From Pohlia nutans (Eukaryota; Streptophyta; Bryopsida; Bryales; Mniaceae), in assembly GCA_022496805.1 (NCBI GenBank), contig CM040106.1, forward strand, positions 7,006,001 to 7,070,000: DNA of 64,000 nucleotides. The letters are read 5' to 3'. Positions 9,715-21,359 of this stretch are shown one piece after another. The position numbers and the translations under genes were made by a program. The notes below the pieces were generated by a model that ran no database searches, was not told where the DNA came from, and was given only the letters and a program-made list of their open reading frames with translations. The first letter of the stretch is position 1. Every line of letters begins with the position of its first letter.

Positions 9715-11918
9715 GCGGCTGGGGCTACCCCTGACTGCCCTAAAAATCCTAACTGATCGTTTTTGAATAAAACGAGGTTCGACATAAAGCACACTTGTAC
9801 TTTAGACAACACAATTCCAAACAATCAGGGTTTTTTGGAAAAATTTGGGCAACGCTTCCACGTCGTGCCTAAAAACCCTAAATTATATCCCTAATTTCCA
9901 AACAAACACATCAAATTGGCCCAAAAAATGGACAGCGCTTCAGCGTCTTGCCTTACACCCCGGGCCAATTTTACACAACAATACAACCACACAAACCAAT
10001 CACAAAATCAAACAACCCACAACAATTGAAAAGACTCAAACAAATACATAGAAAATATTTTTTAGGCACTCAAAACTACCAATTTCAATAATAAGGTTAT
10101 TTTTTATTCTTTTAACAATTACTGAGCTTAAATAGTTCAATACAATCTTAAAAAATTAGAGAAGAAGGGTAGTGCTCTCCCTCCCTAATATCACGCTAGA
10201 CCCCGTATTATCACACTTGTGAACAGGATATGGTCGGCAATGGCGATCGTGCTTGGCCGGCCATCGTCGTCCCGTCTTCGCAATCTTCGTGTCTTCGTTT
10301 TCGCCTTGCTATTGCTGATCTCGCCCCCTTGTTGAACATCGTTCCGCCTTGAATCGTGGCCGTTCCCACGCTATCGCTCAATCCGCCTTGCGATGCCGGA
10401 TTCTCGCAGCCCTTGCTGCAAGCCAGCGCTCGTCGTGACCCTCGCCCTGATTGCTTTGGTCTTCATCGCCTTGGTCTCAACTGATCGCCGCCTTCAATTC
10501 TGTCGTCCTCTTCGCTGCTGATCGTGGTATTCCTCGTGTTCTTCAGTGTCTGATTTTGTGGTCGCCCTCTTGCTCGCTGAACGTTGTTGCTGCTGCGGAT
10601 TCGGTATCGCCACCGAACTGCCATGTCCGCCATGTCTTCTTGGTCGTCCTACCTTCGCACGCTGTCGTCATGATAGTCGGCAGCACTCGTTGAAGCTTCG
10701 CTCTGCACGCTGGTCGCCCGTTGTGTCGATACAGGCCGTGAATCCGGAATCGCAGCTGTCGAATCTTGCCGCTGCCGAAGCCTCAAGGCCGTTGTTACTG
10801 GTCTTCAAAATCGTGCTCATCTCCCTTGTTCGTGAATCTTGGTCATGGAGTCGCCATGAATTCCGCTACGAATCTGCAATCGCCGTAGTCGCCTTCGCCT
10901 CGCTCACGAACCTCCGTGAATGCCGTTCTGGTCGCCCTCGCTCTTCACCTGCGTGATATTCTTCGTCCTGCCTCGCAGCCTTTTGCGAGTTGGCCCTTAC
11001 AATCCGTTTTTTCCTCTCAGATCGTTGCTGCAGGGAGAAAAACACACACCCTGCCTTTTCCAAGATAGACAAAACGCAACTAATCTCTCCCTTCACTAAT
11101 CCTCCTGATCCAATAGTATTTCCTCTAAGTTTGCTCTCTAACTAAACTTCACACTGATTTTTTAATGATTTTTCTACAAACTCCATTCAATAATAAACAA
11201 TAATATATTTCTCCCTAGATTTTCCTACAAAAACTTCATGACTCACAAAAAACTCTAATCCAGATTCAGATCTCAAAAACTCTCTGACAGCGCACAAAAC
11301 AACTGGGCACACGTCTACATCCATCTAAAGCAAGCAAAATTCATCCACTTGCTAACTTCCATCCTATCTCCCAAAACTCCCACTTAACCGGGAGTCCTAA
11401 TTTTCCCCATTAGCTCACAACGGAAGTACTAACCCCATTAGCCCCATAAGCCCAATTAACCTACTAAACTTATTGACTAACATAATAGACTAAATAATAA
11501 ACCAAACACTAGGCTAATAATATAAAACTAAAATAATAAGCAATTAAAAGACTAAAATAATAAACCAAAAAGAAAAAGTAAAATAAACTAATAGAATAGA
11601 CTAATAAATTAGACTAAAATAATGAACTAAAATGATAGGCAACAATAATAGATTAAAACGATAAACTAAAATAATAAGGCAAATGGTCCAAACACACAAA
11701 ATCCCAACGGTCGACTAATTAGAGGTAAATAAACACCCAAAGTTACCTAGGCAAAAAGGAATCCTAAAATTCGTAATCAAAATCGAACCCAAATGCACAC
11801 AAACTTGGGAATTTGTCTAAACGGCTAAAATGTCCCGGTTAGACAAATTTAAATACAAAATACATCAAAACTATAGGGATAACGGCCTACCGCTATAGTG
11901 AACCGTTTCGACGGTTCA

Positions 11919-12740
11919 TAGGTACGACCCATGCCCTCTCTTGATTCTGGCCACGCTGTACGGCCGTGCATGGAGGCTATGCATGGGAACGGTGATAAGA
12001 ACATGAGGTCCTTTAACTCCTAGCTGCTGGGAAGATTGAAAATTGGCATATTAATGAAGTTGAATGTTCAATTCTAACTATTGCATGGATGATTTCCATC
12101 CAATTCTTTATAAGAAGGGCTTTGCTTGATGATGCCACCCTTAAAGTTAAATTCAAATCATTCAAGCTATTTTTAGATTTTACATGGGTCTCAATTATTA
12201 ATGAGCCATAAAAACGGGTCACCGTGTACTTTATTTTGAATTTTTTTGCTTGTTTTACTAAAACTTGATTTAGGTCATGAGAATGAGTTCTATTGCAGTT
12301 GAACAAAACTAACAAAACGAAGCTTGTCAAGCCTAGTTTGTACTTCACTTTGAATTTTTGGAAAAATCTAGAAATTGGGTGTTTTATTGTAGTTACAAGT
12401 TTGGAAGGTATCACTAAGGTGTAGCAAAATTTCTACATTTAGATACACAGATGATTTTCATCAACTAAACTTTTCTTCACTATAATTTACACCTTATGTA
12501 AAAAATCAGAATTCTCTAGTACATTTTGTAATTGATATAGATTTTTTTTACTGTCACTTCATTAAGTCATAGTAATTTCAATTTTTAACCAAAATTTATG
12601 AAAAATTCATGATTTGTAGTAAACATGTGACTTCATTTTCTAAAAATACGAATTTGAATTCTTGTAGTATTTTTAATAGAAAAATTGAATGTGACAGATA
12701 AATCATGATTCCATGGTCATAGGTCCAACCTTTAAGAGTT
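11919..12740. other. AT-rich sequence without a recognised feature
   Basis: A 133-codon minus-strand frame (12414-12013) is present. It begins at an ATG but shows no motif and I cannot assign it. Confidence 0.4.
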
Positions 12741-13142
12741 AAAGTAGGATGTTCTAAAACCACCACCTTTCCTAATTATGACATATAGACTGTTTTTGGG
12801 GCCACCACAGTTCAGACCCAAAACCACCAATTTCACTATTCAAATAGACCAATGGCACACCAACCATTGCGAAGAAATAGTTGGAAGTTTTGGGTATCAT
12901 TATGAGTGAAAGTTAGTACCACATGGTGTGAACATGAGGAAACCTAAAGATTTGATTTGGATGATAAATTACTCTCCACTTTGGAATTTTGTATAAAATT
13001 GATAAATACGAATTAAATGTTGCAAATTTTTGCAAGCCTCATCAAAACCTATTTTGAATGCGGTCGTTTTTTTTCTTCAAATTTAGCACTGCCAAAAATA
13101 GGCCTAATTGCTTAAATTGGTGGTTTTAGAACAATCAACCTT
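12741..13142. mobile_element. ~400-bp MITE-like element, copy 1
   Basis: Inverted ends share GTTCTAAAACCACCA (left end near 12752; inverted at 13122-13136). The whole unit matches the reverse complement of 36661-37061, including CACCATGTGGTACTAACTTTCAC-TATAATGATACC (in parts) and TTCCAAAGTGGA. Two copies with coincident ends support a mobile element. Superfamily unknown. Confidence 0.65.
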
Positions 13143-13708
13143 ATTGCCCTCATTCTCCTCCTAATGGCCTTTGCACTTTTGCAAAATGCCAGCCCTCTCT
13201 CCAAACTCTTACGAGAAGAATTCCCTTCTCACAGACAGAGGAAAACATTTGAAAATGTTCATCCAATTACTATCTTCTAGATCTCATCCATCCACACTTT
13301 ACTCCTAGATCCAAATTACCTCCTTCATTTAACTACTTCTTAAATCCCCTAGACTCTTAGACAATTGGGGGTCATTTCTTCCCCAATACATAGAACTTGG
13401 CCTATTCCCATAGTCTAAAGCCTAAATTCTTCAAAGGTGCCTTAAAAATACACTTTCTAAAATAATAGGCAAAATAATCCAAACACTTAAAATCCACGAT
13501 TAGAAGGTTCAAAAACCCTACTCAGCTAAATTCACACAAAAAATTAAGAACAATTAAAAAGGAAAAATATCACCACAAGGAAAGTGCACCATATGCGCAA
13601 ATAATTCTAACCTCCTAAAATGCTGCAATTAAATGCAAAAATGGGAGTGAAAGTATTAAACCGCACGGTAAGGGTTTACTATGACTTGTTGACCGGTTTG
13701 ATGGTTCA
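13143..13708 (-). mobile_element. Repeat unit B4: LTR end fragment
   Basis: The right-hand end (about 13460-13708) matches the right ends of B1 and B2, finishing in GGTTTGATGGTTCA. The rest is diverged. Orientation is the same as B1. Confidence 0.45.
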
Positions 13709-14762
13709 CAAAAAATCTCACGTAATGGCAGATGCATTATCTTGGAATGTGCTGCCAAACCAACTTTTGGGATTAATGACGCAACTACCGATGCTCACCT
13801 TTTCAACATTCAGTCGGAATAGCTCACTTTGGTATACAACTACCTCTGAAATGGCACATTCCCTTTCTACTATAGTATGGAGTGCGTCAAAAGGTTAGCC
13901 TACCAAGCTTTCCCCTTTCAACTGGTTAATGATACATTGTATAGGTGAAGCAACGATTTGCACTATAAAAATGCATTTCCAAAAAGCAGATTCAACTTGT
14001 GACATAAGAACTTTAAAAAGGCAATTCCGGCAAACATTTCTCTATTGATCTCATGAGATCACTTCAAGAAAAATCTTGGATGTGGGATATTAGTAGCCTA
14101 CTCTTCGCAAAGACACTATGGAGTTTTGTTGCAGTTGTCACGAATGCCACGGGATCGGTGGCTTGAAAAAAGCTATTACTGGTAAGTTACTTACCACGCT
14201 ATATTTGGAACTATTTATGAAATGGGGGCTTGATTTTGTAGGTCCGCTCAATCGTACACCTTTTGTCCATTAATACATCTTCGTAGCTACCAAATACGCT
14301 ATCAAGTGGGTCGAGGCAGTAGCCTTTCGGAACAATATTGTACGCATCATGGCTAAATTTTTGTACGAGAATATCCTTACTCGTATTGGTTGTCCCTTTA
14401 TTTTGTAAGTGACTAGGGCGTCTACTTCAACAAAGAAAGTCATCCATGACCGGATGGACCATTCTCTTCTCCATCACACAAGATCAACAACATACTATTC
14501 ACATAGGAATGGTCAAGCCAAATTAACAAACAAGGTAATCGTCCAACTTCTCCAAAAACTCATTAACATGAACATGATTTTTTGGGATTTCTAACTTTTG
14601 ACGGTACTATTTGCCTACCAGACAGCATTCAGGATCAGTACCATCGACACACCGTACTAGCTCTTGTACGACATCATTCCTCTAATGCCTACGAAATACT
14701 TGGTATTGGCCAAGTACACACAACAAGATCACATCCTATAGCGCATCTTAGTAGCCCAAATG
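13709..14762 (+). pseudogene. Ty3/gypsy pol fragment: RNase H end and integrase, degenerate
   Basis: Translation in shifting frames gives K-S-H-V-M-A-D-A-L-S (end of gypsy RNase H), then C-H-E-C-H-G (second half of the integrase zinc finger), K-W-G-L-D-F-V-G-P-L (first catalytic Asp), then W-V-E-A-V-A-F and F-L-Y-E-N-I-L-T-R-I-G-C-P-F, then N-G-Q-A-K-L-T-N-K-V-I where gypsy integrases have the catalytic Glu (here Lys). Stops and frameshifts are frequent. The spelling differs from the chromovirus at 53-60 kb and is closer to plant Tat/Athila-type integrases (from memory). It abuts B3 directly, with no recognisable polypurine tract left. Confidence 0.7.
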
Positions 14763-16330
14763 TGAACCGTCCAGATGGTCCACTTTAGCGTTAAACCTTT
14801 ACCGCGAGAGTTTTGATTTATTTTGCATTTTGTATTTGTCTAAATGTGACATTTTAGCCGATTAGACAATTTCCCGCTTTGTGTGCATTTAGGTTTGGTT
14901 TTGATTGTCCTATTTTATGATTCCTTTTTGTCTAAGTAATTTTAGTTGTTAATTTATCTCTAGCAATTTAACCGTTGGATTTTGGGCGTTTGAACCATTT
15001 GTCTTATTATTTTATTCTATTGTATTGATCTATTATTGTGGCATGTTATTCTAGTCCATTCTTTTAGTGTAATTTATTAGTCTATTAGTTTACTAGTCTA
15101 CTAGTCTATTAGTTTAATTTATTCTATTCTTTTGGTTTATTATTTTAGTTTATTATTGGCCTGTTATTTTAGCTTATCATTTTGGTCTATTATCTAGCCT
15201 GTTATTGTAGACTAGTATTTTAAACTATTATTTTGGTTATTATTTTAACCTATTATGTGAGTCAAGTTGTTTAGTTTATTTATTTTATTGTTTTAGTTGA
15301 TTAGTTTAGTTTATTATTGTAATCTACTAGTCTAAGGGGGTTTATTATTTTCTTTGTGAGCTAAAGATGAAAGAATTAAAACCCAGTGTTCTATGAGTTT
15401 AGTGGGAGTTTAGTTAGGTTAGATTAGGTTTCATGGATGACAATTTGTTGTATGATTTTTAGGAGGAATAGACGTAGTTTTGGGGTGGAATTTTGAATCT
15501 CACCCCTATTGATAAGCTTCTCTCAGTTAGTTGTTCCCCCTCCCGTGTTGTGCCGTTAAAGAAAATAGATCTGAATCTGGGATAGTGAGTTTTTGAGTCA
15601 TGAAGTTTTTATAGGAAAAAAAAGGAAAAAATATGTTATTTTTTTTATTGGAAGTGGTGTGAGATTGGTGAAAGTGATGGTGTAAGACGTTTGTGTATTA
15701 ATTGAAGATTAGTGAGGGAATAGCGTTTTTGGGAAGACTGTGGTTTTTATGGTTTGGCGCAGCCGGGAGAGCAGTGTATAGTTGCGGTTATCACGTTGGC
15801 GCAAGATAACAAGCGCTTGGCGACGGGTCCAGATCCTTGACGGAATCCGGGACAATTGAGAACACGCGGAGAGGATCTGGGCGTTGAGGGTCACGACTGG
15901 CGTGGCGAAGTTATAGTTCAGCGAGCAACACCGGGGAAATTCAAGATGGCGACGAAGACCACAAGGAACCTTGACCGATTCACTGGGTAGAGAAGTGCAA
16001 ACTTCACGACCCAGTAAACCCGATGCGAACATCTGGCGCCCGCCCGCGTGCCTCAGGCGCGGCAAGGATTTGAGCTGAAGTCGCCGGCATCGTTGATGGC
16101 AGAGAACAGATTCCACTTGATGGATCGTGCGGTGGCGGTTCGCCGACGTGGCGGGGAGGGACGCGCGATGGAGCGGAGAAGGAGCGGCCCAGGCCGGTGA
16201 CAAGGCTGCAGTATTGTGGCGGGGAGTGACAAAGTTCTAAAGGCGATGGACCTATGACGTAAGTTATGGAGGGTCGTGAATCATGACGGAGCCAAAACAC
16301 GATGGGCAAGGATATTAAGAACGTCATGTA
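14763..16330 (+). mobile_element. Repeat unit B3: LTR following the gypsy fragment, truncated
   Basis: It starts TGAACCGTCC and follows the reverse complement of the B1 and B2 right ends closely for the first ~250 bp, including GACATTTTAGCCG-TTAGACAA-TT and TTTGTGTGCATTT. An AT-rich degenerate minisatellite (about 15000-15345) and a GC-rich block (15700-16320) follow in the mirrored order. The far end of the LTR is missing; the boundary near 16330 is approximate. Confidence 0.65.
15000..15345. repeat. Degenerate AT-rich minisatellite in LTR B3
   Basis: Many imperfect copies of a ~10-12-bp unit of the type TATTAGTCTATTAGTTTA. The same tract, reverse-complemented, is in B1 (about 11455-11690) and, shorter, in B2 (about 25330-25530). 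Confidence 0.7.
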
Positions 16331-18150
16331 GCTTTTCTCATTTTTTGACGGTTATTTTCATAACGTTCCTTTCATGTTTTTAACCCTTTAACGTCCTGAT
16401 TCAACATTGTTTTCAAAGAGACGTTATAAAACGTATGATGAAAACCAAAAATGGAGTTGATATCCCGAGGAGGTCACTGTCAAAATTTTATTAAACCACG
16501 TGAGAAAAAATATAGGGTCCATTTAATTCATTAGAGCAAAAATTTACACGAATTTTAGAAATACCATAGCCTGAATGAAATGGCCTATACAATATTATAT
16601 CTAAAGTAGAGTAGCTGAAAAGCACGAGGAAAAGCATAGGTAGTAATCTATTTTTATTAATAACGTAGGGCCTCAAATATTTAGAGGAACGAAGAATTTA
16701 TGTAAGTTCTACTGAAAATCCTTGGATTGAATGAGAATTGCGTCAATTGACTAAAAATCGTCGAAGTTAACCAATGGTTAGAAATGAACCACAAATGAAG
16801 GTTGAATTATTTGGCTTCATGGAAAAGTCTCGTTATGATGAATCTTAGCATTAGGTGACGAATGAGATTCACGAGGTTAGGGTGGGGTGGTAATACTGCA
16901 TGCTTCCTCTTACAACATGCATTTCTCACTTAACCCCTAAAATTCTGAGCAACCATATTCTAGTCGTTCCACTTTTTGGGCAGCCTCTAGGGACCTCGTA
17001 CTTTTAAAATTTTCAATGAAAATTTCAGTGTAGCTTCCAAAAACTACACTCTACATGTCGCACTTCGTTTCATGTCATACCAATAAGTATTGCAAAAGTT
17101 ATAAGCATTTGAAGTTTTTGAAGCGAGATCAGGTAGCAAGAATTTTTTTATTTTTTACTCTTTTTCAAAATTTCTTTTTTGATTCATGATTGGTTGATCT
17201 TTATCTACAAATGAAGCTTTATGAGGAGATCTGTTTTTTGGGCAGTTTGGACAAAAAAAACTTTGAAGCTCATTTCTAAACTCAATTTTCTATATTTTTT
17301 AATGAAATAAAAGGCACTAGGTGAAGATTTCCAAGTACAACATTCTCACCGTTAAGATTGACATTTTACAATTCCATGTCAAACTTATTAATGGTTTTCA
17401 TTTTCCTTTCACTTTGTACCTACTTCTAGTAATTGTTTTATGAAAAAATGAATATGAGTTTTTTTCTTACAAGATTTTATATTTGAAGACTCAACTGAAT
17501 TGTTAACATGGCCTTGCCATTCAATGAATTTCTAAACAATTTAAAAAAAAAGATATTAATTTCTAAAGTTCAAATTTGTCACCGGATTGAACTCCAAAAC
17601 ATCTTCTTTTGCAACTTTGATCCTTATAATCTAAGAATCTAATGGTTGTTTTGCTCTCAAATTTTGTGCTCACATGAAAATTCAAGTTGGGTATTAGATC
17701 TTACGGTTAAATGATGAAAAAACCAAAAAACATATGATTTCTTCTGCAACTTCCAAATGCTGCATTTTTCATGGTTTTTTGTGAGGTCACGGTCAAGGAA
17801 TTTTAGAGGTTAAACATACTTTCAGACATTTTAGGCACTAAGCACAGTCGTTATTCTTTAAAAGTTATGTTCATGTATTGTTGTCGGTTTTTTATGTCCG
17901 ATTAAGTTCAATTTATGCTAAAATTCTAGAATTTTGATAAACAATCCAATTTATAAATAAAATAGGGTCTATAAAATAACTTAATGGTGGAAATTATATT
18001 TACCTATAGGGTTTTGAAAAATACCTCAAAGTACCATTTTATCTACTAATAGGGTGCAAATTATTTAGGAAATTTAGATAAATAGCCCACCTATAATTGA
18101 CACTCGACCGCACGTGGTTTACAAAATTATGTAGTATGTAACCTCCCCGT
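16331..18150. other. AT-rich intergenic sequence
   Basis: I see no coding signal. Near 16430-16460 lies a phrase (ATGATGAAAACCAAAAATGG) shared loosely with 50480 and 50905, so scraps of the dispersed family D may reach here. Confidence 0.4.
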
Positions 18151-18660
18151 GGTTGATATACAAAGCAAAGTTGTAAATGTCAATGTGAAGATCACATCAG
18201 TACAGTTGGAATTATCATATTTTTTATTAATTATTTTTAATTATTTTTGCAAGGTTTTCACTTGAAATTTGATTAAAAATCCCGCATTAACACAAAAAAA
18301 CATTTAAAATCTTGTAATGAAATTGGAATAACATGCTCTACAAGATGGTAAAATTCCATTATTTGATTCTACTTATTTTGGAAAATCATGTTTCAGGTCT
18401 CACTTTTTGAACTAAGAATGAAACTTGACATAAACCAATTGTGTGATTTTTCCAAAAATCATAATATCCTATTTTAAAAATCCAAACCGTACAACACATA
18501 GTAAACTTGCACACTTGAGAACCAAGAGAAATTTTGTGGATGGAAACTGTTCAATTCGGACGAGAATCAAAAAACTTGAATTTGTTCGTGGTCCAATATT
18601 TAGACGCAGGAGCGTTGAAAGGTTAAGATTATTTTTCTGGTGCATTGCAGTGTACACCAA
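18150..18660 (+). repeat. Dispersed repeat family D, copy 1
   Basis: Shares AAAGTTGTAAATGTCAATGTGAAGATCACATC (in parts), TAATGAAATTGGAATAACATG, CATTATTT-ATTCTACTTATTTTGG and CCAAGAGAAATTTTGTGGATG with copies at 32756-33080, 50640-50890 (reverse) and 51020-51690. The short frames in it are not conserved between copies. Confidence 0.65.
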
Positions 18661-19278
18661 AACATAGGAAAATATGTTATTTATTACCGTAATTGATCAA
18701 TTCAACAATCTTTTTCATACCTCCAAAGTAGGGTCCTCAAAAGTGATCATGAGACTATTATTTGTTTTTCCTCGATTTGGATGAAACTTTAAACCAAAAC
18801 TTTAAAATTTTTAAGATTAAAACAAAAAAAACATTCATTTGACACATATTATTGCTACAAATAAATTTTATTCCATTATTGTAAGGTAAACATACTTACC
18901 CTTAAAGGACCAAGAAGCCCGAATTGGGCCTTTTGTTTTTTTTTTTTTCTTGCAATTTTTAGCACGTTGTATATGGACTTTACTTTGTCAAAAATATATC
19001 TTTTTTCTTCTACCACCACATGCAAGGTTCTTCATTGATCTACTGATACAAAATTTGGTCTCATTTAATTATATTTTTCACAACATGATAAATTAAAAGT
19101 GTGATCTTTAAACATTGAATCCTTGTCCTTTAAGGGTTAAAACTACCGTTGCCGAAGCATTCCGTTGCCCGAGGTGAATGTAAATGTAGTTCATGCTACG
19201 CGAGGTGCATTGTTTTATGTGTGTGGGGGATTATGTGAGTGCAGAATAGGGGGATTAATCTGAACACTACCATACTAT

Positions 19279-19791
19279 CACTAGTAGGATTAAGGTCCTT
19301 TACGACTAGTCCAATGTGACTAAAAGTGTCCAAAACAACTTAATTTTGAAAGAATTGAGTTGCAAATGACCGTTTGTGTAACAATGGACTATACTAAATA
19401 GTGTATTTAGTGTGAGGCACTGTAATTGTGAACATCACTCTAAATATCAAAAAACCTACTTTTATAAAAACACTAAATGTGAGTTCTCACACTATTTATG
19501 ATGAATAGTAACGTTTTGACATTGTGATCTTTTGAGATATGCATATTTAGTGTGAGTAAGGAATGAAACTTGAGATGAAAGTTTAGATGGAAAAACTGAA
19601 ATTTTAGAAATGGAATGAATCAAATTGGATAATAACTGAAAATGAATCAAATTGGATGATAACCGCCAACACTAATTACCCACAAATTGACAATTAGTGT
19701 TAGACAAGTAGTAGGGATAAGCACATTATTCATCACCTCACACTAAATACACTATTTAATGTAGTTGTAAAGGACCAAAATCCTACTAGTG
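19279..19791. mobile_element. 513-bp CACTA-type non-autonomous element
   Basis: Inverted ends: CACTAGTAGGATTAAGGTCC on the left, and the right end inverted reads CACTAGTAGGATTTTGGTCC. TAT flanks both sides (19276-19278 and 19792-19794), the 3-bp duplication of CACTA elements. The subterminal region has several copies of ATTTAGTGTGAG in both orientations, typical of CACTA transposase-binding repeats. Non-coding. Confidence 0.85.
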
Positions 19792-19969
19792 TATGTATAC
19801 ATACAAGAAGCATATGTAGGGTTTAAAAGAAGGTTGCATATTAACATCAAACATATATACATGATCAAATATAAGAATTTTCTCACATACACAAAGTGTA
19901 TTTTAAAGGGGTTCATGAATGAAGGACTTGTAGAGTAAATCTGACTTCTTGTTCTTTATTGATCACCAA

Positions 19970-20158
19970 TACTCTCTGATTATAACTACAAATGCCTGCA
20001 TTTGAAACACTTTTTATGACACTTTTGTGGCACAAGAATGATACAATATAGCAACTCCAAATAAAGACGTTTTTAGGACGCAGTTTTGACGCTTTTGTTT
20101 ACGTCATTTCTATGACGTTTCTGGTACAGAACTCAAACAAAGTTTTTTCACAGTAGTG
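19970..20158. mobile_element. Possible CACTA-like terminus
   Basis: The tract ends TTTTTTCACAGTAGTG and holds several GACG/CGTC subterminal repeats between 20060 and 20130. I did not find the matching CACTACTGTG end, so this may be a one-ended remnant. Confidence 0.35.
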
Positions 20159-20534
20159 TTGGAAATATTCTATTCTTGTATTATTTCTCAAACAATCTTC
20201 TTACATTTTTGCGACAACATTGTGTCGTTGCTAACACGGAACACTTACAATATTTTGATATTTAATAATGCATTCTATATTCAAAAGAAAAGGGATTGTA
20301 GTTCACAACTTCAATGCATTTATATCTCTTGTAAAACACCTCCACGCTATATTAGAAACGGTTCTCTCTTACCTTTCTCTGAGTTTCTCACATTACATAG
20401 CATAGTTGAAATCATAACCAATTTTTTTGTGGTTCTTTGCCATATGACCTCTAACTTTAAAACGTCACGTACTATATCAAAGTTGAACAAGACATTCATA
20501 GATAGAAAGGGCCTACTGGTTTTTGAAGATAAAA
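20159..20534. other. Unassigned sequence with a 143-codon open frame
   Basis: A plus-strand frame (20156-20587) runs through here into element A2. Because it crosses the A2 boundary it cannot be an old gene, and no motif is visible. Confidence 0.4.
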
Positions 20535-21359
20535 TGTCGAAGCACGTGATACCGGATATTCCCCTAAAGCGCACTTCTTCGTATTAAAAACGCTTGTAGA
20601 GGTGATTTCCGGGTTATCGTTCCGCGGAGACTCTGTGAAGTAGGAGGCTTCCGGAGATTAGTCCAGACTGGTGGTTTCTACCCTAATACCATCGGCTAAC
20701 TTCCTCTTTCCTTACGAAACCGGATCTTCTACTACTACTGACTGATCCGGTCATAGCTAGATCCGGTTCCTTCCCGGGTTGGAAGTTTATCCAACCCACT
20801 CTCCTCGGTCTATTTTGACAACTTAGCCCGATTTATTTAGCCTCTGCTTTCCCTCAGAGTGTTCTCCATTTGCATTTAGTGGTGTTGGATTATCCCCTAC
20901 AACCGGGCATGGAAAACCCCGCATTCAAACAACCTCTAAATCACCCGACGCCTATATCCGGTCTCTTAACTGAATCTACTCTAGAACCCGGTTAGTCCTC
21001 CCGGCTACCAAGGGACTTATTGGACCATTGTATCAAACAACAAACCACACACATACACACGTATTTCCAAGAATTTGCATCTATGGTCAATTACAAGAAA
21101 ACAGTGGTACACAAAAAGACCTATGGAATGAAGAACATTCCTTGATAAGTAGTGAGCCCCAAACACCCGGATCCGGGAAATCCTCAAATCCTACAAACCC
21201 GGGATCCGGAAATTTAGAGAGCTCCCCACACGGCTCAGTTCCTATTCTAAAACGGACTTCAAGCATTCCAGTCCTTAAAAGCCTATTCAAAAAGTCATAA
21301 CCTACCTACTCAAAAAGCTGCCCTACCTAACCGGATCCGGTTACCCAGACTCCGGATTC

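Larger units (their letters stand above)
5429..9784 (-). mobile_element. Element A1: 4.36-kb unit with LTR-like ends and its own protein gene
   Basis: It begins TGTCGTAGCACG and ends GGTTCGACA. The second copy (20535-27377) begins TGTCGAAGCACG and ends GGTTCGACA, so the consensus ends are TGTCGAA...TTCGACA. TAAAG occurs on both sides (5424-5428 and 9785-9789), a 5-bp target duplication. The B2 copy shows the matching empty site (TATAAAACA near 23033). The TG...CA ends and 5-bp duplication are those of an LTR or retroviral-type integration, yet I see no direct terminal repeats inside. It is either a very long solo LTR that carries a gene or an unfamiliar element. Sequence is GC-rich with many CCGG sites, unlike its flanks. 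Confidence 0.75.
5004..11918 (-). mobile_element. Repeat unit B1: long LTR-like sequence, split by element A1
   Basis: Two parts, 5004-5428 and 9790-11918 (about 2.55 kb together), align in order with B2 at 22614-25779. Ends read TGAAC... and ...GGTTCA, so TG...CA. A third copy (14763-16330, opposite strand) starts at the same TGAACCGTC and follows a gypsy integrase fragment, which is why I read B as the LTR of a Ty3/gypsy element with sense on the minus strand here. Inside are a GC-rich block (about 10190-11050) and a degenerate AT-rich minisatellite (about 11455-11690). I did not find a matching 5-bp duplication at the outer ends. Confidence 0.6.

Noticed and set aside
10190..11050. GC-rich block with open frames in B1 (and 24040-24880 in B2)
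   Set aside because: Frames are not conserved between copies. It behaves as a GC-rich LTR segment and not as a gene.
12013..12414. 133-codon minus-strand frame
   Set aside because: No motif, no second copy, and AT-rich low-complexity composition. Not supported as a gene.
20156..20587. 143-codon plus-strand frame
   Set aside because: It crosses the left boundary of element A2, so its length is accidental.
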